From: CAMDPA01 sp965223035
Lineage (GTDB): Bacteria > Pseudomonadota > Alphaproteobacteria > Rhizobiales > Hyphomicrobiaceae
Direction: 5' to 3'
DNA length: 64,000 nucleotides
NCBI GenBank assembly: GCA_965223035.1
Contig: OZ244980.1
Coordinates: 4,092,001-4,156,000 of the forward strand
Below the pieces are notes generated by a model. That model searched no databases. It had not been told where the DNA came from and saw only the letters and a list, made by a program, of their open reading frames with translations. A program made the translations under genes and the position numbers. Of this stretch, positions 63,203 through 64,000 are shown in pieces. Each line of letters begins with the position of its first letter. Position 1 is the first letter of the stretch.

Positions 63203-63871
63203 ATGCGTAGTAGCGACATGCGCAGAGCCATCAAGGCCCAAGAGGCTGCCGACTTGATCCCGGACGGGGCAGTCCTGTTGATCGGCGGATTTATGGCGGT
63301 CGGCTCACCCCACCGACTGATCGATGCGATCGTCGAGCGTGGCACGACAGGTTTGACAATCGTTGCCAACGACACAGCTCAACCCGGCCAGGGCATCGGC
63401 AAGCTGATTTCGGCCGGCCTGGTGCGCAAGGTGATCGCCTCCCACATTGGCCTCAATCCCGAAACCCAAAAGAAGATGATGGACGGTGAGATCGAGGTCG
63501 AGTTGGTCCCGCAAGGTACGCTGGTCGAGCGGATCCGCTGCGGCGGTGTCGGTCTTGGTGGAGTGCTTACGGCGACAGGCCTTGGCACACCGGTCGAGGA
63601 AGGGAAACAAATCCTAGAGATTGGGGGCAAACGGTATCTGTTGGAGACTCCGATCCGTGGTGACTTTGCGCTGATCGCGGCCCGCCAGGCCGATTACGTC
63701 GGCAATCTGGAATACTCGCTGACTGCCCATAATTTCAATCCGATCATGGCGATGGCCGCCGATACCGTGATTGCCGAACCTCAGCACATCGTACCGGTCG
63801 GCGTGATCTCGCCGGACGCTGTCAAGACGCCCGGCGTTCTCGTCGATCATTTGTTGGAAAGGGCCGCTTGA
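63203..63871 (+). CDS. 3-oxoacid CoA-transferase subunit A
   Basis: A 222-residue alpha subunit of a two-subunit CoA-transferase (AtoD/ScoA/PcaI type), moving CoA from succinyl- or acetyl-CoA to a 3-oxo acid. The CoA-binding GGFMAVGSPHRLIDA, NDTAQPGQGIGKLI and LVPQGTLVERIRCGG with VGLGGVLTATGLGT are diagnostic. The catalytic Glu belongs to the beta subunit, whose gene starts on the last base of this gene's stop codon (TGATG). Confidence 0.9.
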   Translation: MRSSDMRRAIKAQEAADLIPDGAVLLIGGFMAVGSPHRLIDAIVERGTTGLTIVANDTAQPGQGIGKLISAGLVRKVIASHIGLNPETQKKMMDGEIEVELVPQGTLVERIRCGGVGLGGVLTATGLGTPVEEGKQILEIGGKRYLLETPIRGDFALIAARQADYVGNLEYSLTAHNFNPIMAMAADTVIAEPQHIVPVGVISPDAVKTPGVLVDHLLERAA

Positions 63872-64000
63872 TGGATGCCAAAGAGATCATTGCCCGGCGC
63901 GTAGCCAAGGAAATTCAGCCTAACTCGCTCGTTAATCTTGGAATTGGGTTGCCGAGCCTGGTGGCCAATTACCTTCCGTCGGATGTCCACGTCTTCTTCC
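63871..64000 (+). CDS. 3-oxoacid CoA-transferase subunit B (partial, cut by window end)
   Basis: The first 43 residues: MDAKEIIARRVAKEIQ followed by NSLVNLGIGLPSLVANYLP, which is the standard start of the beta subunit (AtoA/ScoB type). The GIGLP loop binds CoA; the catalytic Glu, normally near residue 45-50, lies just beyond the edge. Overlaps the alpha-subunit stop by one base. Confidence 0.9.
   Translation, partial: MDAKEIIARRVAKEIQPNSLVNLGIGLPSLVANYLPSDVHVFF

Overview
The window looks like a chromosome segment from a GC-rich proteobacterium, most likely an alphaproteobacterium. Supporting signs are the sdhC/sdhD/sdhA layout, an ExoF-like exporter, LuxR-type regulators, TAXI and tripartite-tricarboxylate (Bug) binding proteins, and many alpha/beta hydrolases and CoA enzymes typical of free-living organic-acid users. 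The assignment rests on protein families only; no rRNA or other marker gene is present. Coding density is low. Long gaps, truncated genes and decayed insertion sequences alternate with compact operons.

Layout: 0-10 kb holds single catabolic genes (TAXI-type binding protein, SGNH hydrolase, a dead Bug gene, UbiX-like prenyltransferase, two alpha/beta hydrolases, SH3 protein, cupin). 9.4-14.1 kb is a leftward ABC importer operon (binding protein, ATPase, two permeases) with an amidohydrolase/decarboxylase downstream. 14.5-15.1 kb is an IS graveyard (IS256 and IS630 pieces). 15.1-16.8 kb carries two LuxR-type regulators whose receiver-like domains lack the phospho-acceptor Asp. 18.2-36.9 kb is an exopolysaccharide locus: two ATP-grasp ligases, a GINT1-like protein, GT4 and GT2 glycosyltransferases, an alginate-lyase-like protein, chain-length protein and its P-loop partner, Wzy-like polymerase, priming sugar transferase, ExoF-like exporter, methyltransferase and Wzx-like flippase. 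A collapsed IS66 follows at 37.4 kb. 39-45 kb mixes a methyltransferase, a cold-shock gene, an IS630 relic, truncated genes, an intact Bug protein and tRNA-Gln(CUG). 45-49 kb has a CoA-ester lyase and sdhC-sdhD-sdhA without sdhB. 49.5-54.4 kb has an alpha/beta hydrolase, threonine dehydratase, a 3-hydroxyisobutyrate-dehydrogenase-like gene and a GNAT gene. 54.6-62.2 kb is a complete-looking bacterial V/A-type ATPase operon (B-D-I-K-E-DUF2764-A). The window closes with the two subunit genes of a 3-oxoacid CoA-transferase, the second cut by the window edge.

The most striking non-genic structure is a family of about a dozen CTAG-bounded palindromic repeats, in 59-64 bp and 86-154 bp forms. Their two ends resemble the two ends of a decayed IS630-family element at 41.0-41.65 kb, so they look like IS630-derived MITEs. 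Two copies sit exactly at the broken edge of truncated genes (a dienelactone hydrolase and an amidohydrolase), and paired base changes keep the hairpin stems intact in diverged copies. A second, looser CTAG-bounded repeat family lies next to several of them.
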